A stretch of 9,218 nt of DNA from an uncultured Lachnospiraceae bacterium (GTDB taxonomy: Bacteria; Bacillota_A; Clostridia; Lachnospirales; Lachnospiraceae): NCBI GenBank assembly GCA_900553635.1, contig USDU01000090.1, positions 1 through 9,218 of the forward strand, given 5' to 3'. Below are positions 1 through 6,699 of this stretch, piece by piece. The notes under the pieces were generated by a model. The model searched no databases, was not told the origin of the DNA, and was given only the letters and a program-made list of their open reading frames with translations. Both the position numbers and the translations under genes were made by a program. Numbering within the stretch: the first letter of the stretch is position 1; every line of letters begins with the position of its first letter.

Positions 1-50
1 TTTACACTGGGAGTTCCTTGCTTCTCTGATAAAATTTGGCTGTTTGCTTT

Positions 51-533
51 CTAAAAGGTCAACCGCATCTGATTCCAGACCACATTGCCGTGTACGGATT
101 CGGACACGCCCTCATTTACAAAACCGAATTTGGCGTAATAGGGAATCAGCCGATCCTTACAGGTCAGCACCAGACCTTTTCGGCCCTGCTCTCTGGCGTC
201 CGCAATGGCCCGTTTGATGAGCTCGCCTGCGTAGCCCTTTTTTCGGTAAGCCGGAATGGTATTGACGCCGAAAATCATCTGCCAGTCTCCGCTTTCGTGG
301 TGCATTTCGGCCTTTTCATACATTTCATCGGTCAGATCCGCCTCATCGGTCACGAAGCCGTCCACAAAAGCGATAAGCTTGTCGCCGTCAAACATGAGCC
401 AGAAATGGCTTCCGTAATAGGCCAGACGTTTTGCGAATTCCTCCTTTGTAGCCGCTTCCGCAGGCGGGAAGCATTCAGCTTCTACCTGTGAGATAGCATC
501 CAGATCCTCCTGTGTCGCGCTTCTTATCAGCAT
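51..533 (-). CDS. GNAT family N-acetyltransferase
   Basis: A 160-residue cytoplasmic acyl-CoA-dependent N-acetyltransferase of the GNAT superfamily; the substrate is not deducible. The N-terminal MLIRSATQEDLDAI opening is typical of GNAT beta1-alpha1. The acetyl-CoA pyrophosphate loop (motif A) is seen at residues 96-103 (YRKKGYAG, matching R/Q-x-x-G-x-G/A) after the beta4 strand MIFGVNTIP. The C-terminal PYYAKFGF (131-138) carries the tyrosine that often acts as general acid. The residue 75-85 region with two histidines before beta4 recalls the aralkylamine acetyltransferase-like subgroup, but this is only a resemblance. The length is normal and complete, ending in TAG. The ATG has a weak GAGG-type ribosome binding site 21 nt downstream of the PepSY stop, so it is probably the last gene of the PepSY transcript. 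No terminator is visible in the 50 bases left of it. Confidence 0.9.
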   Translation of the reverse strand: MLIRSATQEDLDAISQVEAECFPPAEAATKEEFAKRLAYYGSHFWLMFDGDKLIAFVDGFVTDEADLTDEMYEKAEMHHESGDWQMIFGVNTIPAYRKKGYAGELIKRAIADAREQGRKGLVLTCKDRLIPYYAKFGFVNEGVSESVHGNVVWNQMRLTF

Positions 534-554
534 GTTTCTTCCTCTTTTCTCTCA

Positions 555-1313
555 TCAATCGTCATCCCAGTCGTCATCGTCATCATCCCAGTCATCATCG
601 TCGTCCCAGTCGTCATTATCGTCGTCATATTCCTCGTCTTCCCGTTCCACATCCGATTCCAGGATTGCTCCATCTGCCGCCTGAATGGTGTATTCATATT
701 CTACCTTATCTTTTACAAATTCTACTTCGTAAACCAGAATTCCATCTTCCTTATCCAGCTTCGCCTTGGTAAAAGTAACCTGGGATACGGCTGCATGATT
801 TAAAGCAATCTCCTTTGCTTTCGCCATGCCGATATCACCAGCCTGTTTTATTTCTGTTTTTACTTCCGTCTTCGGCTGCTGTGTCGGCTGTTTTTCATCT
901 TCTTTTTTCTGACTTGTTTCTGTTTTTTTCTCTGGTTCCGCAGTTGTTACAGGCTTCGTCTCTTTCGATTTGCTGTAAACCTTCAGTTCCAGTTCCTTTT
1001 TTACCACGGCTCCATCCGATGCCTTAATCCGGTACTCATACTCTGTTCCGTTTGCGAAGAATTCCACTTCGTATACATATTGTCCCCGCTCATAATCAAA
1101 TTCCACCTGCATATTCTGAGCGTCTGTCAAAAGGACACCCGCGTCTGCGCATGCGAATTTTTTCGCGTTTTCCTCTCCGATTCCGGAGCTCTGTGCCAAA
1201 ACGCCCGACGCATATACGGTGCTGATTCCTCCTACAGATAAGATCGCTGCTGTACAGCCTGCTGCCAGCATCACTTTTTTCGGATTATCCAGGAAATGTC
1301 TCATTTTTTTCAT
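555..1313 (-). CDS. Two-PepSY-domain exported protein with Asp/Trp-rich tail
   Basis: A 252-residue protein exported to or anchored in the envelope. A basic start and hydrophobic stretch (residues about 13-35) form a signal peptide or anchor; cleavage after VYA (about residue 35) is possible. Two PepSY repeats follow: about 44-106 and about 159-220, each with the pattern GIGEENAKK or DIGMAKAKE, then YVYEVEF or LVYEVEF, then YEYRIKASDGAV or YEYTIQAADGAI. A Lys/Thr/Glu/Gln-rich disordered linker (about 112-157) separates them. The end, from about 229, is almost only Asp with single Trp at 236, 242 and 249. PepSY domains are known mostly as small extracytoplasmic modules, some protease-inhibitory; the role here is unknown. 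AAAGGAGAG precedes the ATG by 7 nt. It lies just after the sensor kinase gene, behind tandem repeats that look like a response-regulator site, so it is probably the target of that system. Confidence 0.88.
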   Translation of the reverse strand: MKKMRHFLDNPKKVMLAAGCTAAILSVGGISTVYASGVLAQSSGIGEENAKKFACADAGVLLTDAQNMQVEFDYERGQYVYEVEFFANGTEYEYRIKASDGAVVKKELELKVYSKSKETKPVTTAEPEKKTETSQKKEDEKQPTQQPKTEVKTEIKQAGDIGMAKAKEIALNHAAVSQVTFTKAKLDKEDGILVYEVEFVKDKVEYEYTIQAADGAILESDVEREDEEYDDDNDDWDDDDDWDDDDDDWDDD

Positions 1314-1347
1314 ATACGTTCTCTCCTTTTCTCTTTCTGATAGCTGT

Positions 1348-1382
1348 ATCTTATCAGAGAAACATTAGAGGAACATTAGAGG
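1348..1382 (-). promoter_or_regulatory. Candidate response-regulator box and promoter of the PepSY gene
   Basis: Read on the plus strand, AACATTAGAGG occurs twice head to tail without a gap (1361-1371, 1372-1382). On the minus strand this is CCTCTAATGTT twice, followed by a degenerate third unit TCTCTGATAAG. The 11-bp period equals about one helical turn, the usual layout for OmpR-family regulators binding as tandem dimers. A weak -10 (TAAGAT, 1348-1353) lies 7 nt downstream of the last perfect repeat and no consensus -35 is present, as expected for an activator-dependent promoter. The first repeat begins directly after the kinase stop codon. A 7-bp inverted repeat TCTGATA/TATCAGA (1336-1342, 1352-1358) overlaps the -10. 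Binding itself is inferred. Confidence 0.55.
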
Positions 1383-1383
1383 A

Positions 1384-2784
1384 TTAAAATGTGACGTAAA
1401 AAATGCTTCCTTTTCCAGACTCACTCTCGAGCGTAATCTCTCCGCCGTGATACCGCGCAATTTCCCGGGCCATGGAAAGTCCCAGTCCCATGCCGTCGCC
1501 GGTTCTGGAAGCGTCCGACTGATAAAAGCGCCGGAAGATTTTCTCCTGCTCTTCCTTTCGGACGCCAATGCCGTTGTCCTCCACCGAAAGAAGGATGCCG
1601 TTCTCCGTTTTCCGAAGCGTCACCTGGATCTGTCCGTTTTCCCGTCCATAGCGATACGCATTTCCGATTAGATTCGCAAGCATCCTGGACAATAACAGGG
1701 CATTTCCACAAAGAAAAATCTCTTTTTCAATCCGGCTGCTCAGCTGGATTCCTTTTTCCCGGATCAAAGCCATATCTTCGCAGACACCCGCTGCCAGTTC
1801 ACTGAAGTTCAGTCTTTCTTTTCTGTATTTTCCCGAACCGTTTTCCATGCGGGCAAAGTCCAGCATCTGTTGAATGAGCTTGGACATCTTCCGGCCCTGT
1901 CTCTGAATCACCTGCAGATCCTGCCGATAGCCTTCTGATGTCTCTCCCTGTTTTTCCAGTGAGAGTTCGCATTGGGACAGAATCACACTCATGGGGGTTC
2001 TGAGCTCATGAGACACGTCGGAGGTAAACTGACGCTCCGCTTCAAAAGTGTTCTCCAATTTTTCAAACATGGCGTTAAAGCTGTCTGCCAGCTGGTGCAG
2101 TTCATCGCTTCCCGGTCCCAGCTCAATGCGCCGGGTCAAATCCCCGCTTTGTTCTATCTGAAGAGCTGTATCGGAAATCTGCCGGATGGGCCGCAGCATA
2201 CGCCCGGCGATCAGGTATCCGCCCACCGATGCCACCAGCACCAGAAGTGGCAGAAAAATCAGAGATAGACGCATCACCGCAGACATCTGCACATCCCCTT
2301 GTTTTCCCGATACCACGCCCCGCAGCCACAGGCCTTCCACGCCCTCGGCCTCCAGTCGCCGATCAAACAGATAGTAAACAGTGCCCTTTTTCTTCACCGT
2401 GCGGATCAAGGAGTCTGTAAAAGAAAGAGCTCCTGTTTCTGCCGCGATGGGATTTTCCCCGTAAAGCATGGTTCCATCCGGCTGATAGAGCGCTGTGTAG
2501 ACTTCATTTACTGCATCCAGAAAGTCGTCGTCCACTTCCAGATATCCGTCCCCGTAACGGATAAAATGATCCGATTCGTGAAGCAGATCAAATGCATCAA
2601 TATTACTGTAATATTCGATTTCATCCACATTATGCTCTACCGTTTCTATGAGGCTGTCCCGGATCGTTTTTTGAAGAATCCGGTGATTGGCCGAAAAGAT
2701 AATAAAAAAAGTAAACAACACCACCAGCAAGAGCGCCGCCGTAAACCAGCCGGTTATTTTCAGCCTTATGGATCCTTTCTTCAT
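1384..2784 (-). CDS. OmpR-type sensor histidine kinase with HAMP domain
   Basis: A 466-residue inner-membrane sensor kinase, partner of the adjacent response regulator. The layout is TM1 (about 11-31); extracytoplasmic sensor region (about 32-168) without a motif I recognise; TM2 (about 172-194); HAMP (about 194-246, with LRPI and a D-E-L-x-x-L-x-x-S-F-N-x-M core); HisKA with SHELRTP (phosphoacceptor His259); and an HATPase domain with N box NLIGNAYRYG (371-380), G1 DNGIGV (403-408), F box FRRF (417-420) and G2 GMGLGL (431-436). All catalytic motifs are intact and the length is normal. The start is chosen because an AGAGGGG ribosome binding site lies 6 nt upstream within the last codons of the regulator gene, only 3 nt from that gene's stop, so translation is likely coupled. 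The stimulus cannot be read from sequence; cell-envelope stress is an inference from the PepSY linkage. Confidence 0.95.
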   Translation of the reverse strand: MKKGSIRLKITGWFTAALLLVVLFTFFIIFSANHRILQKTIRDSLIETVEHNVDEIEYYSNIDAFDLLHESDHFIRYGDGYLEVDDDFLDAVNEVYTALYQPDGTMLYGENPIAAETGALSFTDSLIRTVKKKGTVYYLFDRRLEAEGVEGLWLRGVVSGKQGDVQMSAVMRLSLIFLPLLVLVASVGGYLIAGRMLRPIRQISDTALQIEQSGDLTRRIELGPGSDELHQLADSFNAMFEKLENTFEAERQFTSDVSHELRTPMSVILSQCELSLEKQGETSEGYRQDLQVIQRQGRKMSKLIQQMLDFARMENGSGKYRKERLNFSELAAGVCEDMALIREKGIQLSSRIEKEIFLCGNALLLSRMLANLIGNAYRYGRENGQIQVTLRKTENGILLSVEDNGIGVRKEEQEKIFRRFYQSDASRTGDGMGLGLSMAREIARYHGGEITLESESGKGSIFYVTF

Positions 2785-2787
2785 AAA

Positions 2788-3459
2788 TCACCCCTCTTTC
2801 AGCACGTATCCCATACCCCGCACAGTATGAATCAGTTTCTTTTTTTGTCCGCCGTCGATCTTTTTCCGAAGATAACTGATATAGACGTCTACCACATTGG
2901 TGCCGCCTTCATAATCATAGTTCCAGATATGTTCTTCGATCTTTTCTCTGGAGAGTACGATGCCCTGATTATAAAACAGGTATTCCAGCAGCTGATATTC
3001 CTTTGCGGACAGCGGGATTTCCACGCCACCCCGTGTCACCTGACGGCTAGCCGTATCCATCTCCAGATCGGCCAGCGTCAGTCTGTGATCGGACTGACCA
3101 TAGGAGCTTCTGGTCATAACACGAATCCGGGCAAGCAGTTCCTCAAAGGCAAAGGGCTTCACCAGATAATCGTTGGCTCCGCTGTCCAGCCCCTTCACCC
3201 GATCGGAAATGGAATCTTTTGCCGTCAGGAACAGCACCGGAGTTGCCTTTCCCTGATTTCGGAGACTGCGAAGCACCTCATAGCCATCGGCTTTTGGCAT
3301 CATAATGTCCAGGATTACTGCGTCATATTCCGTATACGCTAAAACATGAATGGCCTCTGCTCCATCGTAACAGGTATCCACAGTATAGCCGCTTCTCGTC
3401 AGTTTTTCAACCAGAATCCGGTTCAGATCCCGTTCGTCTTCGGCTACCAATATACGCAT
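2788..3459 (-). CDS. OmpR/PhoB-family response regulator
   Basis: A 223-residue cytoplasmic DNA-binding response regulator. The receiver domain (1-115) has the acidic pair E7-D8, phosphoacceptor D51 in VILDIMMP, T79 in LFLTAKD and K101 in LVKPF. The C-terminal winged helix (about 125-222) has the family signature from AKEYQLLEYL through VVDVYISYLRKKI to HTVRGMGYVL. The start is placed at the ATG giving MRILVAEDE because AGGAGG lies 6 nt upstream. A TTG start 21 nt further up (3480) would translate through that ribosome binding site and is unlikely. The gene sits 10 nt after the stop of the decayed gene at 3470-3847 and 3 nt before the kinase gene. It has no clear promoter of its own, so expression from the phosphatase promoter at 4426-4454 is likely. 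Its probable site is the tandem repeat at 1361-1382. Confidence 0.95.
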   Translation of the reverse strand: MRILVAEDERDLNRILVEKLTRSGYTVDTCYDGAEAIHVLAYTEYDAVILDIMMPKADGYEVLRSLRNQGKATPVLFLTAKDSISDRVKGLDSGANDYLVKPFAFEELLARIRVMTRSSYGQSDHRLTLADLEMDTASRQVTRGGVEIPLSAKEYQLLEYLFYNQGIVLSREKIEEHIWNYDYEGGTNVVDVYISYLRKKIDGGQKKKLIHTVRGMGYVLKEG

Positions 3460-3469
3460 ACGTTTCCTC

Positions 3470-3847
3470 CTATCTGCCAAGCTGGCTTAAAATAGACGGA
3501 TCCTTCAATTTAGAATCCTCCGCATGTACCACGCCGGAACCCAGATACACCGAGTAATCGGCCAGCTTGCCGTGAATCTTTGCATGGTTTCCGATAAAGG
3601 TCACATTGTAAATGGTTTCGAAGCCCACTTTTCCGGCCTCTGCCTAGGCGCTGATTTCCGCCTCGGTCAGATACGGAAGCATAGATTCGCCCGGCTTTTT
3701 TTCGTTGTATTTCTGAACCTCCAGAAGCACGATTTCCCGCAGAAAATCGGCTGCGGTTTCCAGCTTTGCGAAATCGGGAAGCTCCACCGGAAGCTTCGCC
3801 AGAGGCTTTTTCTTTCCCAAAGCTTTCTGCTGTACATAGATCTGCAT
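3470..3847 (-). pseudogene. Decayed gene with in-frame TAG; C-terminus resembles DUF4132/DUF7737 proteins
   Basis: The reading frame opens at an ATG 3 nt after the phosphatase stop, with GAGGAG of that gene's end as ribosome binding site. It codes 67 residues (MQIYVQQKALGKKK to YLTEAEISA) and meets TAG at 3644-3646. The same frame then stays open for 57 codons (AEAGKVGFETIYN, then FIGNHAKIHGKLADY, YLGSGVVH, AEDSKLKDPSILSQLGR) to a second TAG at 3470. The continued coding quality argues that the first stop is a point mutation, for example CAG to TAG. From memory, the tail resembles the end of DUF4132/DUF7737 proteins (HLGSG, then after some 40 residues A-D/E-D-x-K-I-x-DP-x-I-x-x-Q), with the intervening block missing here. 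The first 80 residues resemble small clostridial proteins often found beside such genes. If so, this is a deletion scar fusing two genes. The family assignments are unverified; the in-frame stop is directly seen. Confidence 0.65.
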
Positions 3848-3850
3848 GGC

Positions 3851-4393
3851 TTACTCCTCGAATTCATACCGCATGAACGCGCAGTTTTTGACGCCAAAGG
3901 CGGCGTATTCCTCATTGGTCATTTCATAGAAATAAGACTGCACCACCCGGGCAATGCCGTTATGGGCCACCAGGATATAAGTCTTATCCTTCTCAGCCTT
4001 CAGATCGTCCAGCAAGTTGTAAATCCGCTGGGCTACCTGGAGCATGGATTCGCCACCCTCGAAGCGGCTTAAAAACTGTTCCTTGGCCTTCCGGAAATCC
4101 GCGCCGTCCCGGGGCGTGGACTCCCATTTTCCAAAATTCTGCTCGATCAGCCGGGGTTCCATCCGGGCCGGGATTCCGGTCACCTCCGAGATGTGCCTGG
4201 CTGTCTCCGCTGCGCGGACAAGCGGCGAATGCAGAATTTCATCCGCCTGAATGCCTTCCTTCAGAATCTTCTTTCCGGTCTCGATGGCCTGCTGATGGCC
4301 CAGATCCGTCAACGCGATATCCGTGGCCCCGCAGATTTTATTTTCCACATTCCAAATGGTCTGTCCGTGACGGACAAAGTAGAGGGTGTGCAT
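3851..4393 (-). CDS. Histidine phosphatase family protein (phosphoglycerate mutase-like)
   Basis: A 180-residue cytoplasmic phosphatase of the histidine acid phosphatase/phosphoglycerate mutase superfamily. The catalytic signature FVRHGQT is at residues 6-12 (R8, H9). R60 in LHSPLVRAAET completes the phosphate pocket, E84 in LIEQNFGKWES is the likely proton donor and H144 in VAHNGIARVV is the second active-site histidine. All four key residues are present. The short length and the small segment between about 85 and 120 fit broad-specificity phosphatases (CobC/GpmB-like) better than glycolytic dPGM; the substrate is not deducible. The start is supported by AAGGAG 8 nt upstream. It is the first gene after a strong promoter (4426-4454), and its GAGGAGTAA end supplies the ribosome binding site of the following decayed gene. 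Confidence 0.92.
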   Translation of the reverse strand: MHTLYFVRHGQTIWNVENKICGATDIALTDLGHQQAIETGKKILKEGIQADEILHSPLVRAAETARHISEVTGIPARMEPRLIEQNFGKWESTPRDGADFRKAKEQFLSRFEGGESMLQVAQRIYNLLDDLKAEKDKTYILVAHNGIARVVQSYFYEMTNEEYAAFGVKNCAFMRYEFEE

Positions 4394-4425
4394 GGGTGAT
4401 TCTCCTTTGTTTTGTATTGTTTTTT

Positions 4426-4454
4426 ATTATAACCCGGCGATATTTCTTTTTCAA
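4426..4454 (-). promoter_or_regulatory. Consensus sigma-A-type promoter of the phosphatase/TCS unit
   Basis: On the minus strand, TTGAAA (4449-4454), 17 nt and a perfect TATAAT (4426-4431), about 33 nt from the phosphatase ATG. It lies just past the hairpin that ends the upstream sensor gene, so it marks the start of a new transcription unit that probably reads through the remnant into the response regulator and kinase. Confidence 0.75.
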
Positions 4455-4460
4455 TTGAAA

Positions 4461-4489
4461 ATCAGGAAGACAGAGCCTGCCTTCCTGAT
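4461..4489 (-). terminator. Intrinsic terminator-like hairpin after the BlaR1-like gene
   Basis: ATCAGGAAG (4461-4469) pairs perfectly with CTTCCTGAT (4481-4489). CAG/CTG inside extends the stem across one mismatch, leaving a three-base AGC loop. On the minus strand a run of only four T follows, so the U-tract is short. It lies 7 nt past the TAG of the BlaR1-like gene and just before the phosphatase promoter. Confidence 0.65.
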
Positions 4490-4496
4490 CGATAAA

Positions 4497-6032
4497 CTAA
4501 TTTTTGTTTTTTGCTGGTTCGATGTTCGTAATCTCATTCATCGAATCGGTATTTGCGGTGTTTGCGTGTTCCGCTGTCACGCTATTATTTACCGTATCGC
4601 CATTCGGAAAATAGATCGTCGAGTCCACCAGCTTCGCGCCTTTTCCATCCATGCGGACCTTCAGCCACACTTCACGCAGAACGGACTCCTGGAAGCCTGC
4701 ACCGTCCTTTGCAAAATGCCCCAAAAGCTGCATCCGCACAAAGAGCATATCGCCCAGGACGCTGACATCCTGATACTGCACTGAAGTAACCTCTGCGTCC
4801 GCATAATCGGTGTATTGGAAGCCATCCAGGTTGAACAGCTGTGTTTGATTCACGCTGTCTGTGTATCCAAATACGGCTCCGGCGTCCACCAGCACCTGAT
4901 TCCAGCCCCGGCTGTTGGCTACGGAAATGGCGTCCAGATCCGTCTGGGTATAGGCGGGTTCGATAGAGCTTAAGTAATCCGGTTCGACGGCTGCCAGCAG
5001 ATCTCCTGTCTCTTCATTTGCCCCCAGCAAGGTCATATCCAGTGCCGTCCGGGTCTCGTTCTGAAATTCCAGATCCGTCTGGTAGATGCCGTAGGGAACG
5101 TCTTCCCCGTCCGGACTGTTAAAATATTTCTGATAATATACGGTATCATTCAACACTACAAAGGTGGGCGCGTCGGTCAGATAAGCCTCCGTTGTCTCCC
5201 CGGTTTTCCGATTGTAGGAGTAAAAGTTGCCGTAGAAATATCCGGCGCTGCCCTCGTAATGACCAGCCGCTGTGAGGACCACATTTTCATCCACATACAG
5301 GCTTGTAATGGGATTCTGATTGCCCGGGTTAAGAAGCGCCGTATCGCCGGAAGCGGTATTGTATTCCCAGACACTGTGATCGCCAGGATCGTAGTAAAGA
5401 CTGCTGCCGTCCGCGGTGCTGCCCAGAAGTTCTCCCTCCGCAACCATTTCCATATTTGCAGCGGTAAAGGGCTGCCGCCAGATGCGGGAGACGCCGCCTG
5501 TCTCGTTCCAGGAATCGTAATACAGATACGCGCCGTCGGAATAGAGTTTTGTTCTATCCATGGTATAGAGCTCGCCGTCTACCGCGATGAGCTCACTGCC
5601 ATTGCCGAGAATCGTATGATCTGCTGTCGTTTCGCTACCTGTTTTTCCTGTTTCCGCAGAGGTTCCAGATTCCGTATCGGATTCTGTCGTTGGTGTCGTC
5701 GGTCGTAAAAGCAGACCGAGGGCTGCCGCCACCAGAATGATAACTCCGATCAGAGTGATTCCAACGGTTTTTTTCCGATAATGCAACACGTTTTGAATCC
5801 GGCTTTTCAGGGAAGGTTCCCCGAAGGTCAGGGAGCTGACCGCATATCCATTCTGCTTCGCAGCGTACTTTAAAAGACTGGCAGCGTAATCCTTCCGAAT
5901 ATCCCGGGCACTGTTCTGGAGCACTGCCTCGTCGCAGGATATCTCCATATCCCGGCAGAAAAGCACATAGGCCAGCCAGACGCAGGGATTGAACCAGTGA
6001 AGCTCCGGATCAGTAAAAACAGAAGCTTCCAA
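4497..6032 (-). CDS. BlaR1-like sensor, C-terminal part (frameshifted): M56 ExxxD motif, TM and extracellular domain
   Basis: The second piece of a split BlaR1/MecR1-type M56 metallopeptidase sensor. The open frame reaches up to a TTG at 6032, but homologous-looking sequence starts only at about residue 11 (HWFNPCVWLAYVLFCRDMEISCDE). This is the block that normally follows HExxH by about 27 residues and contains the zinc and acid motif ExxxD (E30-I-S-C-D34). Next comes a cytoplasmic stretch SLTFGEPSLKSRIQNVL typical of the family, a TM helix (about 89-109), a Ser/Thr/Glu-rich linker (about 111-138) and an extracellular domain of about 370 residues rich in Tyr-containing beta repeats (LYSDGAYLYYDSW, SSLYYDPGDHSVWEY, GNFYSYNRKTGE, DTVYYQKYF). 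These suggest a DUF5050-like beta-propeller, tentatively. Penicillin-sensor motifs (SxxK, SxN, KTG in context) are not seen. No ribosome binding site supports an independent start, so it is probably not translated unless the frame is restored. Confidence 0.8.
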   Translation of the reverse strand: MEASVFTDPELHWFNPCVWLAYVLFCRDMEISCDEAVLQNSARDIRKDYAASLLKYAAKQNGYAVSSLTFGEPSLKSRIQNVLHYRKKTVGITLIGVIILVAAALGLLLRPTTPTTESDTESGTSAETGKTGSETTADHTILGNGSELIAVDGELYTMDRTKLYSDGAYLYYDSWNETGGVSRIWRQPFTAANMEMVAEGELLGSTADGSSLYYDPGDHSVWEYNTASGDTALLNPGNQNPITSLYVDENVVLTAAGHYEGSAGYFYGNFYSYNRKTGETTEAYLTDAPTFVVLNDTVYYQKYFNSPDGEDVPYGIYQTDLEFQNETRTALDMTLLGANEETGDLLAAVEPDYLSSIEPAYTQTDLDAISVANSRGWNQVLVDAGAVFGYTDSVNQTQLFNLDGFQYTDYADAEVTSVQYQDVSVLGDMLFVRMQLLGHFAKDGAGFQESVLREVWLKVRMDGKGAKLVDSTIYFPNGDTVNNSVTAEHANTANTDSMNEITNIEPAKNKN

Positions 6033-6697
6033 AGGGTATCCAGGCGCTTTCTGTGATAGTCCTCATGGGCCAGAATGTAATGCTTTTCCGTCTCCTCCAG
6101 GTTCGCAGGAAGACAGATAACTGGCCTCAGGACACCCCATACGAAAGGAGCCGGGAGCTTTTCGTATTCCCGGATTCGCTGTTTCGGAGCGCTTCTGACA
6201 CATCGGTTTTTGCTTAAAAGTGCCTTTAATTTTATGGTAGAAACAGTCTGCTGGATTAGCAGTAATACGATTCCGGACAGCCATACTATGCGGAACATCA
6301 GACTCCAATTCCAGGTGCTCTTGCTTTGACCGGAAATCCCTGTCTCGGTGCCTGTCAGATTGTTTTGCTGTGTTTCCTGAAGTTCTTCCGGGAACTGTGC
6401 TTCCATTCCGGATTTCAGCCCTGTACCGGACAGCTGATGGATCGTACCGGACAGCTCATTGCTTCGATTCTCCAGATTCTGAGCGGTGGTTTCCACCCTG
6501 GAAGGAATCAGACTGAAAGGACTTTGCAGCCCTGTCGGCACACAAAAATTCAGGAACACCAGCAGCCAGAGCCCGTAGGCCAGTTTTCTGGAACAATGCA
6601 GCACCTTCAGCATCAGGAACCGCAGAAGAACCACCAACAGCACGGTATAACTGCCAATCAGACTCAGATGTAAAACCGCGCCAAATACCTTTTCCAT
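5870..6697 (-). CDS. BlaR1/MecR1-like M56 metallopeptidase sensor, N-terminal part (frameshifted)
   Basis: The first piece of the membrane protease that, in the BlaR1 family, autocleaves on signal and leads to BlaI cleavage. TM helices are seen at about 8-32 (reads as one long or two short segments), 39-58 and 132-152. A polar segment (about 60-127) lies between. The M56 core includes PFVWGVLRPVICLP and HYILAHEDYHRKRLDTLWKLL, with the HExxH zinc motif HEDYH at about 211-215. After FLLIR (about 230) the frame departs and the last 46 residues up to the stop at 5870 are out-of-frame noise. Adding one base near 6000-6008 restores FLLIR-x-LHWFNPCVW with the spacing usual in the family. The start is the ATG giving MEKVFGAV, 2 nt after the repressor stop, with GGGAGG 7 nt upstream. 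The TTG six bases earlier would sit on the ribosome binding site. The full repaired protein would be about 730 residues. Confidence 0.85.
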   Translation of the reverse strand: MEKVFGAVLHLSLIGSYTVLLVVLLRFLMLKVLHCSRKLAYGLWLLVFLNFCVPTGLQSPFSLIPSRVETTAQNLENRSNELSGTIHQLSGTGLKSGMEAQFPEELQETQQNNLTGTETGISGQSKSTWNWSLMFRIVWLSGIVLLLIQQTVSTIKLKALLSKNRCVRSAPKQRIREYEKLPAPFVWGVLRPVICLPANLEETEKHYILAHEDYHRKRLDTLWKLLFLLIRSFTGSIPASGWPMCFSAGIWRYPATRQCSRTVPGIFGRITLPVF

Positions 6698-6699
6698 CC

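Noticed and set aside
1..50. Terminator or gene start at the left edge
   Set aside because: No stem with a T-run and no coding frame that can be supported in these 50 bases.
558..640. CRISPR-like or tandem repeat array at the left of the PepSY gene
   Set aside because: The repetition is the codon pattern of the Asp/Trp tail in frame with the gene; there are no spacers.
2299..3342. 347-codon open frame on the plus strand
   Set aside because: It lies antisense to the intact kinase and response regulator genes; its length comes from their codon bias, it has no ribosome binding site and it resembles no protein.
5635..5645. KTG motif in the BlaR1-like extracellular part as evidence of a penicillin sensor
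   Set aside because: It lies in the low-complexity Ser/Thr linker right after the TM helix, without the partner SxxK and SxN motifs in order.
6000..6025. Programmed -1 frameshift in the M56 gene
   Set aside because: No X-XXY-YYZ heptamer in the zero frame and no evident downstream stimulatory stem. Mutation or sequencing error is simpler.
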